From the NCBI RefSeq assembly GCF_002252635.1, contig NZ_NQKX01000002.1, forward strand, positions 286,374 through 350,373: a stretch of 64,000 nucleotides of DNA. Reading direction: 5' to 3'. How positions within the stretch are numbered: position 1 is the stretch's first letter; every line of letters begins with the position of its first letter. Both the position numbers and the translations under genes were made by a program. The DNA is from Synechococcus sp. MW101C3. GTDB lineage: Bacteria; Cyanobacteriota; Cyanobacteriia; PCC-6307; Cyanobiaceae. The notes below the pieces were generated by a model. It did no database searches. It had not been told where the DNA came from and was given only the letters and a program-made list of their open reading frames with translations. Positions 1 to 7,838 of this stretch are shown here, one piece after another.

Positions 1-117
1 CACCGTATCGGTGGCACTGAACCAGACACGCCCTACTTCGACGCTGGTTGTGGAAGCATTGGAATCAAATTGAAGGGCTTCGCCGAGACGATCACCACTA
101 ACAGTGAGGGTTGTCAT
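1..117 (-). CDS. Unknown protein, N-terminal 39 residues only
   Basis: Only the first 39 codons lie in the window; the rest runs off the left edge. The reading frame starts with MTTLTVSGDRLGEALQF and is rich in Thr, Ser and Val, as in beta-rich surface or repeat proteins, but I do not recognise a family. The local DNA is clearly less GC-rich than the neighbouring pnt genes. No good Shine-Dalgarno sequence is seen just ahead of the ATG. About 300 bases without a gene separate it from pntB. Confidence 0.45.
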   Translation of the reverse strand, partial: MTTLTVSGDRLGEALQFDSNASTTSVEVGRVWFSATDTV

Positions 118-182
118 GTCGAGTTCTCAAGTAGGAGGAACACTCAACAAAGTTATCGGCCTATCTACCCGATGACGCAACA

Positions 183-198
183 ATGAGAACCTTCTCAT
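183..198. promoter_or_regulatory. Perfect palindrome ATGAGAA-CC-TTCTCAT
   Basis: Two 7-bp arms are perfectly complementary around a 2-bp centre. The site lies 66 bp upstream of the leftmost minus-strand gene, where an operator would be expected. Its shape (TGAGAA, short spacer, TTCTCA) is operator-like and loosely reminiscent of Fur-family sites, but the regulator is unknown. The rest of 118-415 is AT-richer non-coding DNA with one direct repeat (AATACAA-CTG-AATACAA near 241-257) and no gene that I can support. Confidence 0.4.
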
Positions 199-415
199 GT
201 CGCCTTCATCGTTATGACAATGTCTGTCAGATGTTACTCAAATACAACTGAATACAAGAAAACAGCGGCGTGATTTCTTGCATTCTTGGTTGGGGCCGAA
301 CGAAGTGAGCCAGACAGCTCGGCAGAAGGCTTTCTCCCCGCAAAGGAAGAAACGCAATCAGAGCCATCTGGTCTCTCGGATGTTGCTGTGGTAGCAGGAA
401 GCGAGCTCTTGCTCC

Positions 416-1828
416 TCAGCGCCCCGCCCCAGCCCCCGCAGGCACCTTGCCGACGCCCAGAGCGCGCAGTTCCTGCAGCAGGGTCTGCAGCACCTGTTTG
501 GCGTCGCCGAACACCATCGAGGTCTGGGGGAGTTCGAACAGGTCGTTGCGGATGCCGGCGTAGCCGGAGCCCAGGCTGCGCTTCACCACGAACACCGAGC
601 GGGCCTGGTCCACCTCCAGCACGGGCATGCCGTAAAGCGGACTGCCGGGATCGCTTTTGGCGCGGGGGTTCACCACGTCGTTAGCGCCCAGCACGATCAC
701 CACATCGGTGCGGGGGAACTCCGGGTTGATCGCATCCATCTCGATCAACTGGTCGTAGGGCACATCGGCCTCAGCCAGCAGCACATTCATGTGGCCCGGC
801 ATGCGGCCGGCCACCGGGTGGATCGCATAGCTCACCGCAATGCCCTGCTGCTCCAGCAGCTTGGCCAGCTCCTTGAGGCTGTGCTGCGCCTGGGCCACCG
901 CCAGGCCATAGCCCGGCACGAACACCACCCGCTCGGCCGCTTCCAGCGTGAGGGCACATTCCTCGGCGCTGCAGGAGGTGACGTTCTTGTACCCCTCATC
1001 CTTGGCACCATCGGAGCCGGCCGCCGGCGCTGCCCCCATGGCACCGCCGAACAGCACCGAGGTGAGCGAGCGGTTCATCGCCGTGCACATCACCTGGGTG
1101 AGGATCAGGCCCGCCGCCCCCACCATGGCGCCCGCCACAATCAGCAGCTCGCTGCCCACCACGAAGCCAGCCGCCGCTGCCGCCACACCGGAATAGGAGT
1201 TGAGCAGTGAGATCACCACCGGCATGTCGGCGCCGCCGACCGGCAGGGTGAGGCCCACGCCCAGCAGCAGCGACAGCACGGTGAGCGGAATCAGCGCCAC
1301 CGCCATGCCTTTGAGCACCAGGCCGCAGCACACCAGCGAGGCCACCGCCAGGGTGATGTTGATCGCGTGGCGCTGGGGTTTCTGGGTCCAGCCGGGGGTG
1401 CCCAGCCATTCCTGCAGCTTGCCCATCGCCACCAGCGACCCGCTGAAGGTGATGGCACCCACCAGCACCGACGCCAGCACCGACACCTGACCCAGCAGGT
1501 CGAGCGGCGTGGGCAGTTGGGCGGCACCGATCGCCACCAGCAACGACGACAGACCACCGCAGCCGTTGAACAGCGCCACGGTTTCGGGCATGGCGGTCAT
1601 CGCCACCTTGAAGGCGAGCAGGGCGCCGAGGCCACCGCCCACCCCCAGACCCAGCAGCATCCACGGCCAGCCGTCAAAGCCCTGTTGCAGCAGCAGACCG
1701 GCCACCGCCAGCAGCAGGGCCAGGGCCGCCAGGCCATTGGCCGCCCGGGCCGTGCGGATCTTGGCCAGGCCCTTGAGGCCGAGGGCCAGCAGCATCACAG
1801 CCCCGAGTTCGAGCGTCAGTTCTCCCAT
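416..1828 (-). CDS. pntB: NAD(P) transhydrogenase subunit beta (PntB)
   Basis: This is the membrane and NADP(H)-binding subunit of proton-translocating transhydrogenase, which couples hydride transfer between NADH and NADP+ to the proton gradient in the thylakoid or cytoplasmic membrane. The 470 residues match the family length. The N-terminal ~270 residues carry many hydrophobic helices. The C-terminal NADP domain shows the GYGLAVAQAQH nucleotide-binding stretch, VIVLGANDVVNPRAK and a GYAGIRNDLF-type ending. Its ATG overlaps the stop region of the upstream small subunit by one base, so the three pnt genes form one operon. Identification is secure. Confidence 0.96.
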   Translation of the reverse strand: MGELTLELGAVMLLALGLKGLAKIRTARAANGLAALALLLAVAGLLLQQGFDGWPWMLLGLGVGGGLGALLAFKVAMTAMPETVALFNGCGGLSSLLVAIGAAQLPTPLDLLGQVSVLASVLVGAITFSGSLVAMGKLQEWLGTPGWTQKPQRHAINITLAVASLVCCGLVLKGMAVALIPLTVLSLLLGVGLTLPVGGADMPVVISLLNSYSGVAAAAAGFVVGSELLIVAGAMVGAAGLILTQVMCTAMNRSLTSVLFGGAMGAAPAAGSDGAKDEGYKNVTSCSAEECALTLEAAERVVFVPGYGLAVAQAQHSLKELAKLLEQQGIAVSYAIHPVAGRMPGHMNVLLAEADVPYDQLIEMDAINPEFPRTDVVIVLGANDVVNPRAKSDPGSPLYGMPVLEVDQARSVFVVKRSLGSGYAGIRNDLFELPQTSMVFGDAKQVLQTLLQELRALGVGKVPAGAGAGR

Positions 1829-2124
1829 CAGTTCGCTCCCTTGCGTTTGAACATGGCCAGCATCCGGTCGGTCACGAGAAAGCCCCCGACCACGTTGAAC
1901 AGGGCAAAGCCCAGCGCAGTGGCCCCCAGCAGGCGCAGCGCCGGTGTGGGCGCCTCGGCGATCAGCACCAGGGCCGCCAGCAGGGTGATGCCGCTGATGG
2001 CGTTGGCGCCGGACATCAACGGGGTGTGCAGGGTGGGGGGCACCTTGCCGATCAGTTCCAGCCCGAGCAGGCTGCCGAGCACCAGCACCCAGAGCGCTTC
2101 GGTGCCGCTGAGAACGCCGCTCAT
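1828..2124 (-). CDS. pntA2: NAD(P) transhydrogenase subunit alpha part 2 (PntA2)
   Basis: This 98-residue membrane protein corresponds to the C-terminal transmembrane part of E. coli PntA, which is a separate gene in cyanobacteria and many alphaproteobacteria. About three hydrophobic helices are visible, with the conserved segment TPLMSGANAISGIT. It overlaps the upstream pntA1 by 4 bases and pntB by one base, giving translational coupling. It should assemble with PntB as the proton channel. Confidence 0.95.
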   Translation of the reverse strand: MSGVLSGTEALWVLVLGSLLGLELIGKVPPTLHTPLMSGANAISGITLLAALVLIAEAPTPALRLLGATALGFALFNVVGGFLVTDRMLAMFKRKGAN

Positions 2125-3284
2125 GCCGCCACCTCCACCAGCGCAGGCCAGAGGTCGGGGCGGCGGCAGGCGCCGGCGTGGGTGATCAGGCAGGGGTCCA
2201 ACAGGGGGTCCTCCGGGGAAATGGTGAGCAGGTCGTCGACGAGCAGCTGCTCCAGCAGCGCCGACACATTGCGCGCATACAGGGCACTGGCGTGCTGCGG
2301 CACCGAGGCCGGCAGCTGGCCGGCACCGATCACCCGCACCCCGCCGATCTCGACGGTGGTGTCGGCCTGGCTGCCGGCCACATTGCCGCCCTGACCCACC
2401 GCCAGATCCACCACCACCGATCCGGGCCGCATCACGGCCAGCATCTGTTCGGTGATCAGCAGCGGTGCCGGCCGGCCCGGCACCAGCGCCGTGGTGATCA
2501 CGGCATCGGCTTCGGCCAGGTGCACGGCCAGCTGCTGGCGCTGCGCTTCGAGGAAGGCCAGGCCGGCCTCGCGGGCATAGCCGCCGGCCTCGCCGGGGGC
2601 ATCGCGTTCAGGCGGATCGATGAAGCGGGCACCGAGCGATTCCACCTGCTCCTTGGCGGCCGGCCGCACATCGCTCACCTTCACCACGGCGCCGAGGCGG
2701 CGGGCCGTGGCCACCGCCTGCAGACCAGCCACGCCGGCGCCGAGCACCACCACCTTGGCGGGCTGCACCGTGCCGGCGGCGGTCATCAGCATCGGGAAGA
2801 AACGATCGAGCTCGGCCGCTGCCAGCAGCACCGCCTTGTAGCCGGCGATGTTGGCCTGCGACGAGAGGGCATCCATCGTCTGGGCGCGGCTGATGCGGGG
2901 CAGCAGCTCCAGCGCCAGCGCCGACACGCCCTGGTGGGAGAGGCGCTCGATCAGGGGGCGGTTCTGGTAGGGCTCCAGCAGGCCCATCAGCAGGCTGCCG
3001 GAGCGCAGACGCTCCACATGGCCGGGGCCGCCCTCGGCTTCCAGCCGCGGTGGCGCCACCGTGAGCACCACATCGGCGCTCTCCCAGCCTTCAGCGGCTC
3101 CGGCGGGCAGGACCTCCGCGCCGCTGGCCGCAAAGCTGTCGTCGCCGTACCCCGCCTGCTGGCCGGCCCCACTCTCGATCGCCACCGCGCAGCCCTTGTC
3201 CGCAAGGCGGCGGGCCGTTTCCGGCGTCGCGGCCACCCGTCGTTCGCTGGGGCTCCGCTCCGCCGGGATCCAAACCCTGATCAC
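2121..3284 (-). CDS. pntA1: NAD(P) transhydrogenase subunit alpha part 1 (PntA1)
   Basis: This is the soluble NAD(H)-binding subunit of transhydrogenase, homologous to alanine dehydrogenase. I place the start at a GTG at 3284 (reading VIRVWIPAERSPSERRVA), because it has a GGAGG ribosome site just upstream and gives the usual ~387 residues; an upstream ATG would add an unconserved arginine-rich tail. The NAD-binding Rossmann motif VVVLGAGVAGLQAVATA and the helix MPMLMTAAGTVQPAKV are clear. It is the first gene of the minus-strand pnt operon. About 200 bp separate it from the divergent ferredoxin gene. Confidence 0.94.
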   Translation of the reverse strand: MIRVWIPAERSPSERRVAATPETARRLADKGCAVAIESGAGQQAGYGDDSFAASGAEVLPAGAAEGWESADVVLTVAPPRLEAEGGPGHVERLRSGSLLMGLLEPYQNRPLIERLSHQGVSALALELLPRISRAQTMDALSSQANIAGYKAVLLAAAELDRFFPMLMTAAGTVQPAKVVVLGAGVAGLQAVATARRLGAVVKVSDVRPAAKEQVESLGARFIDPPERDAPGEAGGYAREAGLAFLEAQRQQLAVHLAEADAVITTALVPGRPAPLLITEQMLAVMRPGSVVVDLAVGQGGNVAGSQADTTVEIGGVRVIGAGQLPASVPQHASALYARNVSALLEQLLVDDLLTISPEDPLLDPCLITHAGACRRPDLWPALVEVAA

Positions 3285-3486
3285 GCTCCACTCCCTCCAC
3301 ACGGGTTTCCATGTAAAGAGCAGGAGGCCCATCAGGAGCCAGCCGGGCCCGGCCGTGTGTTCATGCCACCACATGCGTTCATGCCGCTGCCGGCAAGCGC
3401 ACACACCACGGCAATCCGTAGCCGCCCGCACATCCGCGCCGCGATCGGCTCCCTAAATCCAGTGGGTCATCCACGTCGACCTCACC

Positions 3487-3768
3487 ATGGCCACCTACGC
3501 GATCACGATCGAGGGCGGCAAGACCTTCGACTGCCCCGACGATCAGTACATCCTTGATGCCGCCGAAGAGCAGGGCATCGACCTGCCGTACTCCTGCCGT
3601 GCCGGTGCCTGCAGCACCTGTGCCGGCAAGATCCTGGCCGGCAGCGTGGATCAATCCGATCAGAGCTTTCTCGACGACGACCAGATCGCCCAGGGTTTCG
3701 CCCTGCTCTGCGTCAGCTACCCGATGAGCGACTGCACCGTGCTGCCGGGCGTGGAAGACGAGCTCTGA
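3487..3768 (+). CDS. petF: Plant-type [2Fe-2S] ferredoxin
   Basis: The 93-residue protein is a photosynthetic-type ferredoxin that accepts electrons from photosystem I and passes them to FNR, nitrite reductase, heme oxygenase and other partners. The cluster ligands are seen in CRAGACSTC plus the later Cys in ALLCVSYP, and [18 protein letters not shown] is nearly the textbook sequence. It is a few residues shorter than standard PetF in the N-terminal strand and at the C-terminus, and carries extra cysteines (FDCPDD, SDCTV), so it may be one of several paralogues. It is transcribed alone, divergent from pnt. Confidence 0.93.
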   Translation: MATYAITIEGGKTFDCPDDQYILDAAEEQGIDLPYSCRAGACSTCAGKILAGSVDQSDQSFLDDDQIAQGFALLCVSYPMSDCTVLPGVEDEL

Positions 3769-3796
3769 ACCCGGAGCTGCGCGCGGCTCGTATCGC

Positions 3797-5506
3797 TCAG
3801 GCCCCCACCACCGCGCGGTAGGTGGGGTGCCAGCGGGCCTGCTCCAGGCAGACGAGCGCTTGCTCGGCCGTGCTGGCGTGGCGGGCCACGCCGGCTTCGA
3901 CCGCCGCCAGGGCCACCGCTTCCGCCACTGCTGTTGAAACCACCGCCACCTCGGTGAGATCCGGCATCAGCGGCGCCTCCGGATCACTCCAGGCAGGAAT
4001 GCGCCGCGCCAGTGCCTCCAGGCCCGCATCGATCATCGCTTCGCTCACCTCGCTGGCCCCCACCGCCACGCTGGCGAAACCCAGGCCGGGGAACAGGAAG
4101 CAGTTGTTGCACTGACCGATGCGGCGCAGCCGCCCCCCCACCTCCACCGGCGCAAACGGACTGCCGGTGGCTACCAGAGCACGGCCCTCACTCCAGCGCA
4201 GCAGATCGGCGGGTTGGGCCTCTGCCAGCCGGGTGGGATTCGACAGCGGCAGGATGATCGGCCGCGCCACCGCGGCGGCCATGCGTTCCACCACCTGCTG
4301 AGTGAAGGCCCCCGCCACCGTGGAGGTGCCGATCAGCACGGTGGGGCAGACGCGCTCCACCACTTCCAGCAGGCCGATCGTGCCGGCGGCGTCGCGGCGG
4401 AAGGCCTCCAGCTCCGCCAGCGGGCGCGCCAAGGCTCGGGCCATCTCCGGGATCTGCTCCGGCAGCTGACCCGTGTGCACCAGCCCGTGGCGATCGATCA
4501 ACCACAGGCGTTGGCGCGCCTCTGTGGCGGAAAGGCCGCTGCGCTGCAGCAGCCGCACCAGGCCGTCGGCGATGCCGCACCCCGCTGTGCCGGCGCCGAA
4601 CACCACGATGCGATGCTCCGCAAGCGGCACTCCGGCCCCCTGGGAAGCCGCCCTCACCACAGCGCAGGCCACGCCTCGGGTGCCCTGGATGTCGTCGTTG
4701 AAGCTGGGCAGCTGCTGCCGGTAACGGGCCAGGTTGCGGTGGGCATTGCCCACGCCGAAATCCTCCCAATGCAGCAAGGCCCCCGGAAACACCTCGGTGA
4801 CGGCCTGCACGAAGCGGGCGATCAGGGCGTCGTAGGCGGCACCGGCCAGGCGCGGCTGGTGGCTGCCGGGATAGAGGGGATCGTCGAGCAGCTCGGGCCG
4901 ATCGGTGCCCACATCAAGCACCACCGGCAACGCCCGGTGCGGATCCAGACCGGCGCAGAGGGTGTACACCGCCAGCTTGCCCTGGCAGATTTCGATGCCG
5001 CCCACCCCCTGGTCGCCGATGCCGAGGATGCCCTGCGCATCGGTGACGAGGATCAGATCGATCGGCCCGCTGGCCGCCTGCCGCAGCACCGCCGCGAAGC
5101 GGTCCTGATCGGCCGCCGCCAGAAACACGCCGCCGGCGGGGCTGCGGTAATCGAGGCTGAAGCGCTGGATCGCCGTTCCCACCGTGGGGGTGTACACGAT
5201 CGGCAGCACCGCTTCGACGTGATCGGCCAGGAAGCGGTGGAACAGGATGCTGTTGGTCTGGCGCAGGCCGTGGGCGAAGCGGAACTTCTCCATGTCGCTG
5301 GCCAGGCTGCAGAAGGCCTTCCACACCCGGGCCACCTGGATGTCGAGCGTTTCCACGGCAAAGGGGAGCAGCCCCTCCAGGCCCAGCTGGAGCCGCTCCG
5401 CCCGGCTGAAGGCCGTGCCCTTGTTGAACTGCGGATCGGCGAGCAGCTGGCGCCCGCGCAGGCTGGTGGTCAGGGGCGCAGGGGTGGGCAAGGACGAAGC
5501 GCTCAA
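3797..5506 (-). CDS. NAD-dependent malic enzyme (oxaloacetate-decarboxylating)
   Basis: It converts malate to pyruvate, CO2 and a reduced nicotinamide. The malic N-domain has YTPTVGTAIQRFS and the catalytic-region stretch LVTDAQGILGIGDQG; the NAD domain has NDDIQGTRGVA and VVFGAGTAGCGIA. I choose a TTG start at 5506, preceded by GAGGGG, giving 569 residues, the normal family length. A further upstream ATG would run through the small gene at 5514-5750. A second TTG at 5491 is also possible. The stop codon of the upstream gene lies just ahead of the start, suggesting translational coupling. Confidence 0.9.
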   Translation of the reverse strand: MSASSLPTPAPLTTSLRGRQLLADPQFNKGTAFSRAERLQLGLEGLLPFAVETLDIQVARVWKAFCSLASDMEKFRFAHGLRQTNSILFHRFLADHVEAVLPIVYTPTVGTAIQRFSLDYRSPAGGVFLAAADQDRFAAVLRQAASGPIDLILVTDAQGILGIGDQGVGGIEICQGKLAVYTLCAGLDPHRALPVVLDVGTDRPELLDDPLYPGSHQPRLAGAAYDALIARFVQAVTEVFPGALLHWEDFGVGNAHRNLARYRQQLPSFNDDIQGTRGVACAVVRAASQGAGVPLAEHRIVVFGAGTAGCGIADGLVRLLQRSGLSATEARQRLWLIDRHGLVHTGQLPEQIPEMARALARPLAELEAFRRDAAGTIGLLEVVERVCPTVLIGTSTVAGAFTQQVVERMAAAVARPIILPLSNPTRLAEAQPADLLRWSEGRALVATGSPFAPVEVGGRLRRIGQCNNCFLFPGLGFASVAVGASEVSEAMIDAGLEALARRIPAWSDPEAPLMPDLTEVAVVSTAVAEAVALAAVEAGVARHASTAEQALVCLEQARWHPTYRAVVGA

Positions 5507-5513
5507 CGGCCCC

Positions 5514-5750
5514 TCAGCAGCCGGGATGCCGGAGCGTACGCCAGTCGCCACAGCCGGTGCTGACCTCCAGGCCGATCCCGACCGGACCACCGGCAAGGCC
5601 GCCCCGCTGCTCCTGCCACCAGCCACAGGCCGCCTCCCAGGCCGCCTCCATCGAGTCGTAGGCCTCATCGAGCACGGGGTGAGGCTGTCCCTGGGGATCG
5701 ACGAGCCGGTAGATCCGCTGGACAGGTGCTCCGGGCAGGACAGGAACCAT
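5514..5750 (-). CDS. Small conserved cyanobacterial protein
   Basis: The 78-residue protein begins MVPVLPGAPVQRIYRLVD and ends with GIGLEVSTGCGDWRTLRHPG. I recall this ending as a conserved small protein of marine and freshwater Synechococcus, but know no function. It has a helical, Trp-rich middle (AAWEAACGWWQEQ), no signal peptide and no membrane segment. Its stop lies 7 bp before the proposed malic enzyme start in the same direction, so the two are probably co-transcribed. The start at 5750 gives a well-conserved N-terminus; an upstream extension would be arginine-rich and unlikely. Confidence 0.7.
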   Translation of the reverse strand: MVPVLPGAPVQRIYRLVDPQGQPHPVLDEAYDSMEAAWEAACGWWQEQRGGLAGGPVGIGLEVSTGCGDWRTLRHPGC

Positions 5751-5850
5751 CACGACAGGGTTCAGTGTGCAGGATCCTGCGCGGGATCGGGGACGCTGAC
5801 TGTGCCCACGCGAACCCTCCGGGCGGGGTGTGGCGCAGCCTGAGGCCGGC

Positions 5851-6402
5851 TCAGGCCTGTCGCCGGGCATCGGCGCGCTGCCAGAGAGCCAGGCCGCCGC
5901 CCTTGCCCCGTGCCGCCAGCCACGACCCCCCGGGATCCGCCGCGATCAGGGCAAAGAACGGCAGGCCCGCCACCGGCAGGCTGCTGAAGGGAGCGGCGGC
6001 GGGCAGCGGGCGATCCACCAGTGTGCGTTCGCCCAGCCGCAGCTGCAGACGCAGGAAGCGGAACAGCAGCAGGGGGCGCCGGCCCTGCAGCCGGGCCTCG
6101 CCGCAGAACCGCAGCTCCAGCATCCCCAGCCGCACGCTGTTGATGATCTCCAGAGGGTCCGCCTCAGAGGCGGCAGACGCGGCTGCATCGGTTGACTCTG
6201 CTGGCGCGCTCAGGCTGAGCGAGGCGCCAAGCCCGCGCAGCAGGGTGCTGGACAAGTCTGCAGGGGTGGAGCGGCCCCGCGGCCAGGTGCGCTGCAGGAT
6301 CCACGTGCCGCGCAGCGCCGCTGGGCTCAGGCCGCTGCCATTGCGGCGGCTCGCGCACTCCAGCGCCAGCAGTTGCGGACCATCGGGCAGGGAATCGGAC
6401 AT
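5851..6402 (-). CDS. Conserved hypothetical protein, fibrillin/PAP-like features
   Basis: The 183-residue soluble protein starts MSDSLPDGPQLLALECASR. Segments such as LRGTWILQRTWPRG, EIINSVRLGMLELRFCGEA, RPLLLFRFLRLQLRLGER and FFALIAADPGGSWLAARG form a beta-rich pattern similar to small PAP/fibrillin (plastid lipid-associated) proteins of cyanobacteria, but I am not certain of the family. The frame is open further upstream to 6648, but the extension is proline-rich and crosses the divergent small gene, so the ATG at 6402 is preferred. A serine/alanine-rich loop lies near residues 75-95. Confidence 0.6.
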   Translation of the reverse strand: MSDSLPDGPQLLALECASRRNGSGLSPAALRGTWILQRTWPRGRSTPADLSSTLLRGLGASLSLSAPAESTDAAASAASEADPLEIINSVRLGMLELRFCGEARLQGRRPLLLFRFLRLQLRLGERTLVDRPLPAAAPFSSLPVAGLPFFALIAADPGGSWLAARGKGGGLALWQRADARRQA

Positions 6403-6555
6403 CGGCGGGGGGTGAGGTGGGACAACGGCTGGCGGGTGGGGATGGCCGTTCGTGAAGCCGGGTATGGATCGCTGGACGGGGACTGGCACCGTTTTTAGGG
6501 TTGATGTGGAGGGTGCCTCACCGGCCTCCCCCACCGCCAACCCACGAGGATTTCC

Positions 6556-6717
6556 ATGCGCACCCATGACCTCGAGAACCATGACAACCTCTACGCCGAT
6601 GAGGTGGCCATGCAGGCGGGCGAAACCCACGCCGATGCTCTCAACCATGCCCTGCTGGCCACCGGCGCGATCCTGCTGATGGTGGCCGCCCTGGGTGTGG
6701 TGTTGATCATCAGCTGA
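6556..6717 (+). CDS. Small single-pass membrane protein
   Basis: The 53-residue reading frame has a good ribosome site (GAGGA about 7 bases before the ATG). Its N-terminal half is acidic and His-rich (MRTHDLENHDNLYADEVAMQ). Its C-terminal half is one hydrophobic helix (ALLATGAILLMVAALGVVLIIS). It is similar in size to high-light-inducible proteins, but lacks their ExxNGRxAMxGF helix motif, so I do not assign it to that family. It is divergent from the gene at 5851-6402. A weak 6-bp inverted repeat (6714-6735) overlaps its stop codon. Confidence 0.6.
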   Translation: MRTHDLENHDNLYADEVAMQAGETHADALNHALLATGAILLMVAALGVVLIIS

Positions 6718-6868
6718 GCCAAACTCACAGCTCAGCAGGCAGGGCTGAGGGATGCTGCCGCTGTGCTGGGTGGTGGCAGGCGTTCAACCGGGGTGACTCG
6801 GTAGTGAATGCTGCACTGATTGCACCTGCGCATCGACTAAACACCAATGATGCAGCCGAGGTGAGCCG

Positions 6869-7825
6869 ATGTCCAAGGACAAACTGAAAGAAGAGAAAGT
6901 CAAGAAGGACAAGAAACACAAATCCGGCAAGAATGGCCACAAGAAGAGCCACGGCAAAGCGCTCTCCTACCCGCTCGGCTCAGGCGATTCCTACGGTCCT
7001 TCGCCGATCCTTGACGACTTTTCCGACCAGTCCGAAGGACGTTTAACCAGACTCGACAAGAAGCTCTACGAGAAAGAGCTGGCTCGCCTGCAGGTGGAGC
7101 TGGTGAAGATGCAGTACTGGATCAAGTCAGTGGGCTACAGGCTCGTGCTGCTCTTCGAAGGCCGTGATGCGGCCGGCAAGGGTGGAACGATCAAGCGCAT
7201 CACCGAGCCGCTCAACCCACGCGGCTGCAATGTGGTGGCCCTGGGCACCCCTTCCGACCAGCAGAAAACGCAGTGGTATTTCCAGCGCTATGTGGAGAAT
7301 TTCCCCTCCGCTGGTGAGATCGTGCTGTTTGATCGCAGTTGGTACAACCGGGCCGGCGTGGAAAAGGTGATGGGCTTCTGCACACCCCAGCAGGTGGATG
7401 AATTCATGCTCTCCTGCCCGGAATTCGAGCGGATGCTGGTGCGCAGCGGCATCATCCTGATCAAATACTGGTTCTCCGTGAGCGATGAAGAACAGGAGGC
7501 CCGTTTCCTCTCCCGTCTGGAAGATCCTGCCCGGCGCTGGAAGCTGAGTCCGATGGATCTGGAGTCGCGCGATCGGTGGGTGGAGTTCTCCAAGGCGAAA
7601 GACGAGATGTTCGCCCACACCAACATTCCTGAAGCCCCCTGGTTCACGGTGGAGGCTAACGACAAACGCCGTGCCCGCCTCAACTGCATCCGGCACTTGC
7701 TCAGCAAGGTGCCCTACGAAGACATGACACCGGCCCCGTTTGAATTGCCGCCCCGCAAGAGCGGCAGCGATTACCAGCGTCCGCCGATGAACGAGCAATT
7801 CTTTGTGCCCAATGCTTATCCCTAA
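6869..7825 (+). CDS. ppk2: Polyphosphate kinase 2
   Basis: PPK2 enzymes transfer phosphate between polyphosphate and nucleoside di- or triphosphates. The 318-residue protein has the Walker A motif FEGRDAAGKGGTIKR (residues ~97-110), the lid/Walker B region FDRSWYNRAGVEKVMGFC and the ending typical of one-domain class I PPK2. The first ~30 residues are an unusual lysine/histidine-rich tail (KEEKVKKDKKHKSGKNGHKK), probably disordered, that could bind polyphosphate or other polyanions; that is inference. The gene is alone on its strand and converges with the glycosidase gene 13 bp downstream. Confidence 0.93.
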   Translation: MSKDKLKEEKVKKDKKHKSGKNGHKKSHGKALSYPLGSGDSYGPSPILDDFSDQSEGRLTRLDKKLYEKELARLQVELVKMQYWIKSVGYRLVLLFEGRDAAGKGGTIKRITEPLNPRGCNVVALGTPSDQQKTQWYFQRYVENFPSAGEIVLFDRSWYNRAGVEKVMGFCTPQQVDEFMLSCPEFERMLVRSGIILIKYWFSVSDEEQEARFLSRLEDPARRWKLSPMDLESRDRWVEFSKAKDEMFAHTNIPEAPWFTVEANDKRRARLNCIRHLLSKVPYEDMTPAPFELPPRKSGSDYQRPPMNEQFFVPNAYP

Positions 7826-7838
7826 GCACGGGTGAGGC

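Noticed and set aside
286..684. A 132-codon open frame on the plus strand
   Set aside because: It overlaps the 3' end of pntB in antisense and has a Pro/Arg/Ser-rich product without motifs.
6556..6717. High-light-inducible protein
   Set aside because: Size fits, but the chlorophyll-binding helix motif ExxNGRxAMxGF is absent.
6714..6735. Terminator after the small membrane gene
   Set aside because: The 6-bp stem overlaps the stop codon and is not followed by a T-run.
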